Source of the DNA: Zymoseptoria tritici IPO323
Taxonomy: Eukaryota > Ascomycota > Dothideomycetes > Mycosphaerellales > Mycosphaerellaceae
Length of the DNA stretch: 64,000 nt
NCBI RefSeq assembly: GCF_000219625.1
Contig: NC_018207.1
Location: 558,001-622,000 of the forward strand
Direction of reading: 5' to 3'
In this document: in pieces, positions 1 through 9,701 of the stretch
How positions within the stretch are numbered: the first letter of the stretch is position 1
Layout of the letters: each line of letters starts with the position of its first letter
The notes under the pieces: model-generated
The model's database searches: none
Told to the model about the DNA's origin: nothing
Seen by the model: the letters and a program-made list of their open reading frames with translations, nothing else
Program-made: the position numbers and the translations under genes

Positions 1-39
1 TCAATTGCTGCGACCATCACACACCGATCGGTACTCACC

Positions 40-930
40 ATGGTCTGCTTCCAGACGCCTGGCGAACACCACCGTGCCGACCATGCCGATTATTGGAAGA
101 TTCCAGCTACGAGCGAGTATCTGCACAACGCTCAACTGAGATCGATCATCGATAGTGCAGGAGGCGAAAGGCATTATCCCATCGCGACGGTCGCGACTCG
201 ATTATTCCAGCTTGCGAAGCGTACCCAGCGAAGGCTGCGCTGCTATGATGGGGATTCAGGCAAAGAGCTTAAGGATTTTGTCCGGCAGCGCGGTCTCGCA
301 GCAGCGACGCACGTGAAGAAGAGGGAACTTATCGAGGTGCTCGAGGCTGCCGATGAAGATGCAACATTCGCCCGCTTTTTGGACTTGCCTCCTGAACTGC
401 GGACATTGATCTACGAGTTCCACTTCGCTTCCTACTCCTCAGACCGGCGCCTCGGAGCTATCCAGTCGGCCGTTCCCCCTCCCATCACACACATCAGTTC
501 TCAAATTCGTCGAGAGACATTGCAGCTATTCTACACGACTTCTGACTTCCAGTTTGACTTCGAGAGGGTGGACGCTCAGTTCCTGAAGATCGAGACGGAA
601 TCGACCAACATCAATCGACACCTGCCCCAAGAATTGTTTCCGATCATTCGCAACTTTCGCGTACACGTCCGGGAATTTGTTTACTGGGGAGCTGGAAGAT
701 ATGGCCCCGTGGAGCACGCCGTATGCTCCGTCTACTTTCCCACAGGCAGTGCGAAGCTCTCGGTGCAGGTGCTGCATGGTGTACACGACCGCAAGAAGAT
801 GATGTCTTCTGCGGATCCCCGAGAAGAAGAAGTGCGCAGGTTCTTTGCCGAAGATTTCTTGCGTGTCTGGCCACCGACGCTGACTATTAAAATCGCCGAC
901 ACCCTCATCGCCCTCACCAATCTGAGATGA
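40..930 (+). CDS. SAP-like / F-box-like protein, paralogue 1
   Basis: Intronless 296-aa frame. Residues about 65-105 carry a SAP-like helix-extended-loop-helix (LRCYDGDSGKELKDFVRQRG, then KKRELIEVLEAAD). It is followed near residues 112-130 by an F-box/2EXR-like start (FLDLPPELRTLIYE) and a variable C-terminal half. This architecture is common in expanded Dothideomycete families, where an F-box would recruit substrates to an SCF ubiquitin ligase; that role is inferred from the motif only. It is the first of three tandem paralogues on the same strand, all beginning with an ADYWK/SDYWK-type N terminus. The start is the first ATG of the frame, close to the window edge, so an upstream exon cannot be excluded. 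Confidence 0.75.
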   Translation: MVCFQTPGEHHRADHADYWKIPATSEYLHNAQLRSIIDSAGGERHYPIATVATRLFQLAKRTQRRLRCYDGDSGKELKDFVRQRGLAAATHVKKRELIEVLEAADEDATFARFLDLPPELRTLIYEFHFASYSSDRRLGAIQSAVPPPITHISSQIRRETLQLFYTTSDFQFDFERVDAQFLKIETESTNINRHLPQELFPIIRNFRVHVREFVYWGAGRYGPVEHAVCSVYFPTGSAKLSVQVLHGVHDRKKMMSSADPREEEVRRFFAEDFLRVWPPTLTIKIADTLIALTNLR

Positions 931-1553
931 TTCGATGCAGAAAAAAGGGTTCGCAGGGTTTGGTCCTTGATTCAGCCAGCTCCACAATGCATCTTTGATC
1001 GCCTTCGACATTACTGTTGGAACTGCGCAGCTGCATCTCAAATCAATCAACCAGGATCACCACGTATCTTTGATCTTTGTTCACGGCAATTTTGCCACAG
1101 CACGACGCTGTCCAACAACTTTACTGGCGTTTGAGGAAGCAAATCAAAAGTTATTCGCGATCTGCCCGCAACACACGTCAAGGGACTTGCGCTTTCGCGA
1201 GAGCTGGAGTTGGAAGGTGCTTACGAACTTGAGATGCGGCCATGGTTGATACGGCCATGGAGAGTGCGCATCTTTGTTCCAGCCAGCGTAGCCAGAGTCA
1301 TTCGCAAAGCAGGCCCGAGTGCTGGAAGGCGAGGAGCGGCATCTTTTCGCAGACAAAAGCATGCAGTGAAATATTTACAGATTATTCTACGCGAAAGGTA
1401 CGTCTGTCCAAATTTGCGCTGTTTCCTTCAATTCACGTCCCGTCCCGTTCATGACCAAAGCTGATGCCTTGCTCAGCTTGCGAACTTCATCTCCTCGGGC
1501 TTCCACATTAAAAACATCAACCAAGCCCAGCCGAGCGCCTCCATCTGCACATC
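931..1553. other. intergenic, no supported gene
   Basis: Spacer between tandem paralogues 1 and 2. Only short frames without recognisable domains, on both strands. I see no clear remnant of a further paralogue. Confidence 0.5.
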
Positions 1554-2432
1554 ATGGTCGCCTCTCAGAGAGCGCCGTACCACGCCTCCGACTACTGGAA
1601 ACTCCCTTTCGTCGCCAGCAACGAGCACAACAATGTCTTGAAAGTCCAGATCGACAGGCCGGGGGGCCGTCACTACACTTCGGCGACCACTCGACCCCGA
1701 CTCGTGGAGCTCGTCAAACGCACCGCACGAGGTCTGCGCTGCTACGATGGCGATTCGCCCACTGAATTATCGCACTTCATCTCGCAACGAGGCATCAACC
1801 CGACGTCATCCAACACGAAGAAGAAGCAAGAGCTCATCACCATACTCGAAAGCGCCGACGAGGAGGCTACATTCGATCGCTTCTTCGATCTCCCTGCCGA
1901 GCTACGCGTGTTTGTCTACGAGCTTCACTTCGCCTCATACACCTGCGAACGTCGCGCCATCGAATCACCTACACCACCACCCATCACCCAGGTCGATACA
2001 ATGCTTCGTGAAGAGACGCTCAAACTCTTCTACAGCACCTGCGAATTCCTGTTCAATTTCCACAGCAGCATCGGCAATCCTACGCTCCATTTTGACGATG
2101 TCACGGGAGATCTGATACGCAAGTTGACACTCACACACCTGCCAGATGTGCGGAACATGCGCATCCGTGTTAGTTGGGCTGGGAACAACAACGCGCACTA
2201 CGTGGCGAGCGTCGTCCGTCTCCCACTGGACGGCGAAGGGAAGCTTTCTATGGACCAGGATAGTGTTATAGAGGGCAATCAGCGTACAAAGCTCGCGAGC
2301 ACGAAGCTCACGCACAACATCCGCCAGTTCGTCGACCATGGGTCTGCCTATGAGCCGAAGACTGTGTCCTCGGTACTGGCCAATCTGATCTTCTTCATCA
2401 ATTGCCGCCTGTATGCGGACGAGTCTGGTTGA
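1554..2432 (+). CDS. SAP-like / F-box-like protein, paralogue 2
   Basis: Intronless 292-aa frame, co-linear with paralogue 1. It has the SDYWK N terminus, then a SAP-like segment (LRCYDGDSPTELSHFISQRG ... KKKQELITILESAD) and the F-box-like FFDLPAELRVFVYELHFASY. The shared PPPIT..., REETLKLFYST segment aligns with REtLQLFYTT of paralogue 1. The C-terminal third diverges more than the N-terminal half, as expected if the N terminus contacts a conserved machine and the C terminus recognises variable partners; that reading is inference. The start is the first ATG. No intron signals are needed to keep the frame open. Confidence 0.75.
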   Translation: MVASQRAPYHASDYWKLPFVASNEHNNVLKVQIDRPGGRHYTSATTRPRLVELVKRTARGLRCYDGDSPTELSHFISQRGINPTSSNTKKKQELITILESADEEATFDRFFDLPAELRVFVYELHFASYTCERRAIESPTPPPITQVDTMLREETLKLFYSTCEFLFNFHSSIGNPTLHFDDVTGDLIRKLTLTHLPDVRNMRIRVSWAGNNNAHYVASVVRLPLDGEGKLSMDQDSVIEGNQRTKLASTKLTHNIRQFVDHGSAYEPKTVSSVLANLIFFINCRLYADESG

Positions 2433-2794
2433 GAACCGATACCTCCGCTCTCCTGCTCAGACTGCACACACCAAGCCACGGAGGGACAATTCGTGCGGTG
2501 CAATCTGAGCGGTACGATTGAGGTAAGATGGTCAGACCGCTATTGATTCAGGAAATACGGGGATATCGGCTCTATGCCAAGGTGGCTCATGTGTGACACG
2601 AAATGCACTTTCTGCGAGGGTCGGCACACTTGTGCTCACTGCTGCCTGGATGACGAGCAAGTCGACAGATTATCAGTAGTATGAAGAACAATTCAAGGGT
2701 TGACATTCTTCCTGCTGTCCTTTCATTCCTGCACTACACGTCCGAATCAATCGCAATCCATGTACTCCTCGTCCTGTAAGATACACACTCAATC
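2433..2794. other. intergenic, no supported gene
   Basis: Spacer between paralogues 2 and 3. A pyrimidine-rich run precedes the ATG at 2795; nothing else is recognisable. Confidence 0.4.
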
Positions 2795-3733
2795 ATGGCT
2801 CACAACATCGAGCATACATGGGGGCACTACCTACCCCAGCAGCCATCTGACTACTGGAAACTTAGAAGGTACAGGTTTGCATCTGTTCTCCACATGCAGC
2901 GATTCTTGCAGTCGGTCGGCTACCACTGCACGACTTCACACACGGAATCAAAGATGAAGGCTCTCCTCGCCCGTTATGAGCAAGGTTTCCTATCCTACGG
3001 CAAATGCACAATCAGGGAGCTGAAGACATTCGTCGTTTAACGGGATGTGGCCATCGAGAGCCACAGAAAATCCAGCATGATCCAGTCTCCGGAGGAAGCA
3101 GACGATAACATCACATTCGATAAATTTTTGAACCTTCCTCCTGAACTCAGAGAGCGGATCTACAACATTCATCTCGAGAGTCTGGAGCTGGGTGGTCTTG
3201 TGAACTTGTCGCCGCCGCCCATTACCCGGACTTGTCAAGTGGTCCGCCATGAGTCTCTCTACGCTTTCAGACAACGTATGATGCTCCGCATGGCCGTGGG
3301 TCCAGGCAGCGTGCAGCTTTCACGACTGTCAGCACTGGACCTCCGCATGACCCGGAGAGTCCTCTTCACCGCATTCAAGGGGCAGACGAACGCTTTCGAT
3401 CCTCCTCAAGTCTTCCACCAGACACACTTCCTCCTCGACTGCGGTATGGAGAAAGTTGCGCCGAAGTTCTCGATTGTGGAGATTCGGCATACCAGGCAAC
3501 CCTTTGGGGGCGGCCTAAGGTCTGGACCTGGTCGTAGAATGGTAATAGAGGAGGCACATGAAGAAACCGATACCGGAAGGGCTTTGCTTCCGAAGCTGGC
3601 AGCGATTGCAGAGAATATGGGTGCGAGGTCTGAGAGGGTGTTGACGAGTGTGGACGTTTTGGCGGTGAGGCAGGTTGTTGAGGAGTTGAAGAGGACTCAG
3701 GCTGTTAAGCTGTGGCGGGGAATCGAGGAATGA
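2795..3733 (+). pseudogene. SAP-like / F-box-like protein, paralogue 3, broken by one in-frame stop
   Basis: Two frames in the same register (2795-3040 and the frame running through 3047-3733) form one paralogue. It has SDYWK, then RELKTFVV, a TAA at 3038-3040, then the F-box-like FLNLPPELRERIYNIHLES and the PPPIT segment. In paralogues 1 and 2 the equivalent position is Gln (FVRQRG, FISQRG), so a single C-to-T change (CAA to TAA) explains the break. The rest of the frame stays open for another 230 codons with no further lesion, so the break looks recent, or the downstream part is translated from an internal ATG (3047). It is more diverged than the other two and lacks the clear SAP consensus after the stop. 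A missed intron across the stop is possible, but I see no good GT-AG pair. Confidence 0.65.
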
Positions 3734-4432
3734 GTCCATGCAGGCGAGATAGATATCAGCATATCGAAGACTGCTGTCGTCATTCCGCCGGTGATACGCC
3801 GCTCTCCTATTCGAAACACGCTCACCAAGCCACCGAAGTGTACGTCGTGCAGTGCTGTTCCAGCGGAACCAAGGAGATATCACACTTTGAGACATAGTTT
3901 GTCAAGAGAACTTTGCAGAGGTCTGTGGTGTGCTGCTCATCACAGAGCTTTCTTACTTTGTCCACTTCTCAACAGTGTCTGAAGAATTGCGTAATTCCGT
4001 TTCGTCACTCTTGACTCGTGACATCGTTGCGTCGCTTTTTTACCACTCATGATCCGAGCCAAGGATGAACGCCTTGGTGTAGCAGGGCCATTGCGACTTC
4101 GTAGGTCCAGGCAAGCTCTCCTGATCTCTCCAAGCGGCTGCAGCACTGTCCGAGAAGTCAAGCGCACAAGTGTAGAGTTTGTATTGGCAGCCACAATCCG
4201 ACCTAGGTTGAGTTTGGTCTTGGATCAGATATGTTCGTCCCAGTACAAGACGAGCTCACTCGCTCAGTGGCCTGCTCCGTAGTTTGTGCGTGGGCACGCA
4301 TCGGGGTCCCAACCCCCCACCTCGTGATTGTGGTAGTGACACAAACCAAATTGTTCGGCATCGCGGTCACCCGATCTCCGCATCTCGTCTCGGAGGTCCA
4401 ACAAATCTTGCCTCAGGTGTCGGTCGAAGTCT
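3734..4432. other. intergenic, no supported gene
   Basis: About 700 bp between the F-box-like cluster and the BTB gene. Only short frames without domains. Confidence 0.4.
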
Positions 4433-4954
4433 TTACCGCAGGCTCCGATGAAGGTATCGCCAGCGTGAGTTATCGATTTGTACAGTTTCCATGATCAGAC
4501 GTTGGAGTCCGCATGCTCGCTCCATTACATTATCAGAAATGTAAAAGCTGCGCGCAGTCTGCTGCCACACAAGGGCGATGAGCTCGGGGTGAAGAATCGG
4601 CTTCTGAGAGCGTAGAGGATGTCCCAGAAGGTCAACTATGTCATCCTGAAGGTGCTCGTTGAGGAGATAATGGGCTGCGATGTACAGCTTGACGTGGTCC
4701 GATTGTGGGACGACGGCATCGCAGGGACTGACGTAGTATCTATGGAAGAATGTGATCTTCCCAGTGGCCCAGCGAACATAGCTTTCCATGATATGCGGCT
4801 CGATCGAAGGCAGCTTGATGATCTTGTCTTGCCCTTCTTTCCAGGTCTCCGAACAAGCTGATGCGAAAAATGGCGACTTGGCGCAGATGGCATCTCTTTC
4901 GACGATGAATGGCTTCTCTTCGATTCCGGCAAGGAGCGTGATGGAGATCTCCAT
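4433..4954 (-). CDS. BTB/POZ domain protein
   Basis: 173-aa frame that reads as a BTB/POZ fold. It has ITLLAGIEEKPFIVERDAIC near residues 5-24, then AKSPFFASACSETWKEGQ and KIIKLPSIEPHIMESYVRWATG, followed by a helical tail containing the KLYIAAHYLLNEHLQDDIVDLL segment typical of fungal BTB proteins. Such proteins often bridge Cul3 to substrates, but fungal stand-alone BTB proteins are mostly uncharacterised. The reading frame stays open upstream of the chosen ATG (4954), so a short 5' exon is possible. Convergent or divergent partners give no functional clue. Confident on domain, uncertain on exact start. Confidence 0.75.
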   Translation of the reverse strand: MEISITLLAGIEEKPFIVERDAICAKSPFFASACSETWKEGQDKIIKLPSIEPHIMESYVRWATGKITFFHRYYVSPCDAVVPQSDHVKLYIAAHYLLNEHLQDDIVDLLGHPLRSQKPILHPELIALVWQQTARSFYISDNVMERACGLQRLIMETVQIDNSRWRYLHRSLR

Positions 4955-5321
4955 CGTCTGTGATATTCTGCTAGTTTCCGAGGCACTTCTATGGCGATAA
5001 TGGTTAGCGGTCGCCCGTGTTGATGATTGATGCAGATTGTCTTCTTACTCGGACGCGATTCGTGGCCGACTGAAGTTTTTGGGCAACTCCATGACCATTC
5101 GGAAGCGACCTCGGTCGAGAACTTTTTGGTGGTGGGGCATTGAGAAGCAAAAGGTTCTGGCGAGGTCAATGTATACATCGATGTTCAGGACAAGCACTGG
5201 AGCGAAGTTGAAGTAGTCATTGTGCACGGAGATTGGTCAATCATGGCGGAAGTATTGTTCCTCTTCAATACGAAAAATTGTCGTCTATTGTCCTTCATAA
5301 ACTTCGTGAATACTGACAGAC
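4955..5321. other. intergenic, no supported gene
   Basis: Spacer between the BTB gene start and the 3' end of the Hsp31-like gene. It contains short frames only and may hold the BTB promoter or a short 5' exon. Confidence 0.4.
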
Positions 5322-6190
5322 CTACAACGCCTTGAGAATAGCCTCGCCGATCGGTCCAGCGCTGTTTGGATTCTGTCCTGTGAGGATGGTACCACGTCCC
5401 GTGAGAAGCTTCCCATGGTTGCCAGAGCTCACGACCTTCGCACCCCAAGGCTCATCAGCCTTGACGTATTTGCCGCCGTTCTTCTTCAGCTCATCCTCAA
5501 GCATGAAAGGCATGACACTGGAAAGCTGGACTTGGTCCTCCTCGGTGTTGGAGAAGCCGGTGACCTCGGCGCCATTGACCAGGTATGAGCCGTCGCTGAG
5601 CTTGACCTTGGCGAGAGCAGCGGGTCCGTGGCAGACTGCCGACACAACTTTGCCGGCCTCGTAGAACTCGCGGATGAGTTGGTGGGACTTCTCGTCGGTC
5701 GCGAGGTCAAACATTGCTAGGAAATAGTCAATAGGAGTCATTCAACGGTCATTGTGAGGTTGAACATACGTCCGTGGCCACCAACATAAAAGATGGCGTC
5801 AAATTGGCTGGCCTTGCCAATGTAATCGCTCAGCTTCTCGGTGTTCTCCCAAAGAGCGGACTTCTCCTTAAGGAACTTCTGGGACTCTGCGTCCTCCTTG
5901 AACATTTCGACACTCGATGGATCAAGGGGCGCCTTGCCTCCTGCTGGCGACACAATTGTGATGTCAGCCTTGCCCTCCAGCTTGTAGCTAAACTTGGCGT
6001 CAGCAAGTGATCGAACGAGTCGTTGTATATACGGACTAAGGGTGCGCGAATTCCGGAAGATACCAGCCAGTAGGCTTGCCAGTGTTGCCCATCTGGTCGT
6101 GGGAAGACCTATTGTCGATCGTCAGTCTCCAAGAAGCGAAGCCGTCTGTTGCTGCGGTGCGTACAAGACGAAAAGGACCTTTGGCGACAT
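5322..6190 (-). CDS. HSP31: Hsp31-type DJ-1/PfpI protein (glutathione-independent glyoxalase III-like)
   Basis: Four exons on the minus strand: 6190-6165, 6108-6037, 5987-5770 and 5716-5322, total 711 nt, giving 236 aa, the usual Hsp31 length. The protein opens MSPKVLFVLSSHDQMG and continues NTGKPTGWYLPEFAHPYY. It contains SPAGGKAPLDP, GGHGPMFDLATDEKS and the nucleophile elbow AVCHGPAAL with the catalytic Cys. Family members convert methylglyoxal to lactate without cofactor and act as stress chaperones in the cytosol. The three introns are 49-56 bp. The third (GTATGT...CCTAG, 5769-5717) restores the GGHGPMF motif exactly, which is strong support for the model. First exon is only 26 nt. Confidence 0.9.
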
Positions 6191-8544
6191 GATGGATTGC
6201 TGTTCGTGAGGTTGTTGATGAATTGGGAGTTGATCGATGATAAGAGAACAACAATGTTTGTGTAAGAACGAGAATGCTGCCCCTCTTGACGAGCGATCTT
6301 ATGTAGGTGATGTTCTAGGCCCAATGACGTCGAATCCGCACAACGTCATGGCCGTGATTTTGACGAGACTTGTCCGAGCGATCTTCCATTCTTTCGCCTT
6401 CGTTGCTTGGTCATGAACACGATCATCTCTTCGTCGGCATTTGCGAGTCGGTGGGAGATTGCGAATGGACTCTTCTAATTCTCGATGCAGCATTGCCGAT
6501 GAGCTCAATGCGAAGCAGCCAGAATCCCATGGCATTGATGGCCCTCTTCCATTCGGCGCCTCTGCCGGCATTGAAAACTGGGAGCCAAGCACAAAATTCC
6601 ATGTACCGCCACGACATGTAACGATCGAGCTGTAGCAGCAAGAGACTGCGGACCACGAGTGGGAGTCGGAGTCGCGTTGCGGCCCCACTGGCCTCTTCAT
6701 AAACATCTCCAGAACGATACCCCGTTTACAGTGAGTCGATTGATGGAGGAAGACGGCTAATGATCGAGGTGTACACACCGACCGCCATGGAGCTGTCCCT
6801 TCGATTCGTGTCCGCCGGGAAAGGATGCATATTCCTGGAGTCCATTGCATAGTCCGCACTGGAGTTTGGACGATCAGAGTACCGCAAGCCTCTCCCAAAC
6901 GTGAGGAGCCGCCGTTCGAGTAGAGTTCAAGGACTTATAGCGGGCGAACGCGTCGCAGAGTTAGAGGGCTCGACTTGTTCACTTCTTTGCGAAAGGACCG
7001 GTAACCCTAGCCTGAGCCAACACGCTGAACGCTCTACTTCGCGGCGTTCACTCCGACAATGTCACCCAATCTGCGCCCTGGCCAACTTGAATTGCAGGCC
7101 TGACATCAGGTCCTGACAACGAATGGCTTCATGGTGTTTGGATCGAAATGTCCGTCCGCAGCTTCAATGCCGCCTCGCCGCCAGCTCAATTTCTCGCTAG
7201 CGTCCTCGCCAGTGTCTTCGCGAGCTCTTCTGTGAACTCCACACATCATTCTTCGTATGCACAACCCGGACACTGGAAGTGCGAAGGCATTGCGCACCGA
7301 ACGTTGGAGAGCGGGCTGGTCACTCAGCTTCCCAGCAGCATCTCCCTGCGAACTGATCATCCGGGTCTCAAAGAACGACCCGTCATGTCCTGCTCCCGGT
7401 CTTGCTGGGAGAGAGTGTTGTACCACAGCGTCAATCTGGCTCAGTGTGCATCTTGCTCTCGTCCCACTGCTGGAGTCTGTTCGCCATTCCACGGCTGATT
7501 CACACTTTCGAGGGTGAGAATGTCGGGCTTGTCGAGACAAGACTATTTTTCTGGACACCTTTCAGGCGGTAATTCGGGACGGTCGGATCGGTTTCGTCCA
7601 GTTTCGTCCTTCGCGCCTGCGTTGACTTCGGCCGGGGTACAGGCTCCACAGCATTCTCTCTCGCGGACCTTGCGCTGTGCGACTTGCTTCTGGCTTCCAG
7701 ACTCGACCCACTTCGAGGATGATCATGGATGTCGTCTTCTTTTGCACTCAAGCCTTGAAGGTTGGGAGACCGTTACCTCCGAAAGCGCAATCTCAACGAG
7801 CAGGGTGGCAGAAAGTCTCCTATCATCGCAGCATCGGGTAATGTGGCGACGAGATACGAATAGCGCTACTGCTGCTAGGATCTTCTCTTTCGGCCTGCGT
7901 CCAGCGGAGGGATCACCGCCCAATCCTTGTCCGCAGGCCAATTTACTAGGCACCTCCGCCAATCTGACCCTGGGCATGCCCCCTTGACACCCACCAACGG
8001 TGATCCGTCCGCTGTGCGAATATGCTGTAGTCTGCGCGCGGGCTCGATGTCGGAGCGAATGGCGAATCACCCGTGTGTGGTCGGATCCATGATGCGATGT
8101 GCGAAAGTGGGAGCTGGGCGTGGGAGGTGCTTGTAATGACAACAACCAAGCTCTCTGCTACGATCGCCGCTGGACCTGGCGAGAGTAGTCAAGGATTCGT
8201 GATGCCGACGGTGGAGGAAGGTTTTCACCTTCCAGTGCCATCCCTGTGTGCACGAGACATGTCGAATTTTGAGTAGGTGCAAGGATCAGTTGGGCGAAGC
8301 CTTTCGACGCTTGCAAGGAGCAAGATTTGTCAAAAGATACAGTATTTCTGGATATGAAAATCGTCATTTTCGTTCACAGATACCTTCGCGTCATGATCAT
8401 GAGCTGCACCGTGAGTACAGCATCGCCACCCGAGCGCACCTGACGGATGACTGTCATGACAGGGTTATAGGGAGCATACTTGGTAATTGGGCCATGGATC
8501 CTGGGCAAGCCCAGACGGTACATCGTCTCGCTGTAACTAACAAT
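6191..8544. other. gene-poor stretch, no supported gene
   Basis: Over 2.3 kb upstream of the Hsp31 gene. Several frames of 70-200 codons exist on both strands (for example 6299-6898 minus, 7106-7558 minus, 7514-7987 plus), but none shows a domain, signal peptide or convincing splice structure. They overlap one another antisense. I treat it as non-coding or eroded sequence. Confidence 0.45.
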
Positions 8545-8859
8545 CCCTGCCGATAATTGACGCTTTTGATTTTCGTATTTGACGCTTTTTTCCACGCGCT
8601 CACCAAGCAACTGCGCAGCCTTGCTCCCCTCGTCCCTCGGGTCACGGCTTTGCTAACGACAACAACATAGTTATCCTAACTGGACTAACGACGAGGTGTC
8701 CGCGACCGACACCCCACCGCTGTTGGGGGATGGTCGCAAGCTCCCAAACCCCCATTCCAGGCCGCGTGGGGGGGCCCCTCGGATCGCTCCCCAGGCTTGG
8801 CTGTTGTGTGTGAGAAAAGCGTCAAATACGAAAATCAAAAGCGTCAATTATCGACGAGG
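8545..8859. mobile_element. 315-bp MITE with 45-bp terminal inverted repeats
   Basis: Terminal inverted repeats lie at 8545-8589 and 8815-8859. They match at 42 of 45 positions, and the three mismatches are transitions in the outermost six bases. The element is flanked by an 8-bp direct repeat CTAACAAT at 8537-8544 and 8860-8867, a target-site duplication length typical of hAT elements. Inside each TIR the motif TTGACGCTTTT occurs twice, as in subterminal transposase-binding repeats. The interior has no reading frame of note, so this is a non-autonomous element. The superfamily call (hAT) rests on duplication length only. Confidence 0.8.
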
Positions 8860-9075
8860 CTAACAATGCTTGCGCCGTACGGAGTATTGTGTAACTTGTG
8901 TCGCATTACGGTATGACCCGGATCTCCCCTTGCACGATCATTTCCCACGGACGTCGTCGATTGAGCGATTCCCTCGTATATAGCGCGCCTTGCTCACCGA
9001 TGCTTTTGATCTCGTTCATTTCCGAAAACGCTACAGTACAACCAACCTCTCCGACTACCACGACGACGAGAAATC

Positions 9076-9455
9076 ATGCAGTTCTCTCAGCTCACCATCG
9101 TGCTTCTCTCTATCGCCTCGACCGCCTTTGCCCGTATACGTGCCGGCGTACGTCCCACTCCTCCTTGAGGATTTAATCTTCTCCATCTTTCTAACAACGA
9201 CAACGATATCTAGTCATGCGACCGTGGCGCTGGACGCTTCGGCACTTGCCACATCCCCGGGGATGGTCAAGGCTATGAAGGCTTCGACGTGGACTGCAGC
9301 CAAGTATGTTGCGTACAGTTCCAATGTTCGGTCCATGCGCGCTTTACTGACACTGCGTGAAGAACTCGCCATGCATTTCGGACAAACATCCCCGAGTTCC
9401 TTTGCGTTGCAATCTCATCGACAACAGCCTGGAAGCTCTTTGCTATAACCAGTAA
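9076..9455 (+). CDS. small secreted cysteine-rich protein (84 aa), candidate effector
   Basis: Three exons, 9076-9147, 9214-9303 and 9363-9455 (72, 90 and 93 nt), all joined in phase 0. Introns are 66 and 59 bp, with GTACGT and GTATGT donors and CTAAC and CTGAC branch sites. Residues 1-19 form a signal peptide (MQFSQLTIVLL..., cleavage after AFA). The mature part has six cysteines: SCDR, GTCH, VDCSQ, SPCIS, LRCNL and ALCYN. Size, secretion and even cysteine count resemble fungal apoplastic effectors or antimicrobial proteins. I recognise no named family and assign no function. A CT-rich leader and TATA-like TATATAG precede it near 8977. Confidence 0.7.
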
Positions 9456-9701
9456 CGAGGTCGAGGGCCATCTTATGGACGTGGTCACAAGTGTCCATCT
9501 CTGAGGACTATTTCAACGATGCTGGAGATCTTTGGAGGATGGGGTGTTTGGACGGCAAGGTCGCTGGATGACGGGTCTAATTAATGCGGGCGCTGCAAAA
9601 TATGATTGGGATTGAATTTGCTCGATTTGTCTCCTCGCTGTATTTGAGCTTACCACATGTGAGCCACGTGTAGCAACATCCACTGCTTCGTCACTCTGCA
9701 T

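Noticed and set aside
3047..3733. Separate gene starting at 3047
   Set aside because: Same frame as 2795-3040 and matches the second half of the two neighbouring paralogues, so it is better read as one gene with a stop.
6299..6898. 199-codon minus-strand frame upstream of HSP31
   Set aside because: No domain or signal peptide, overlapped antisense by other frames of similar quality, no splice context.
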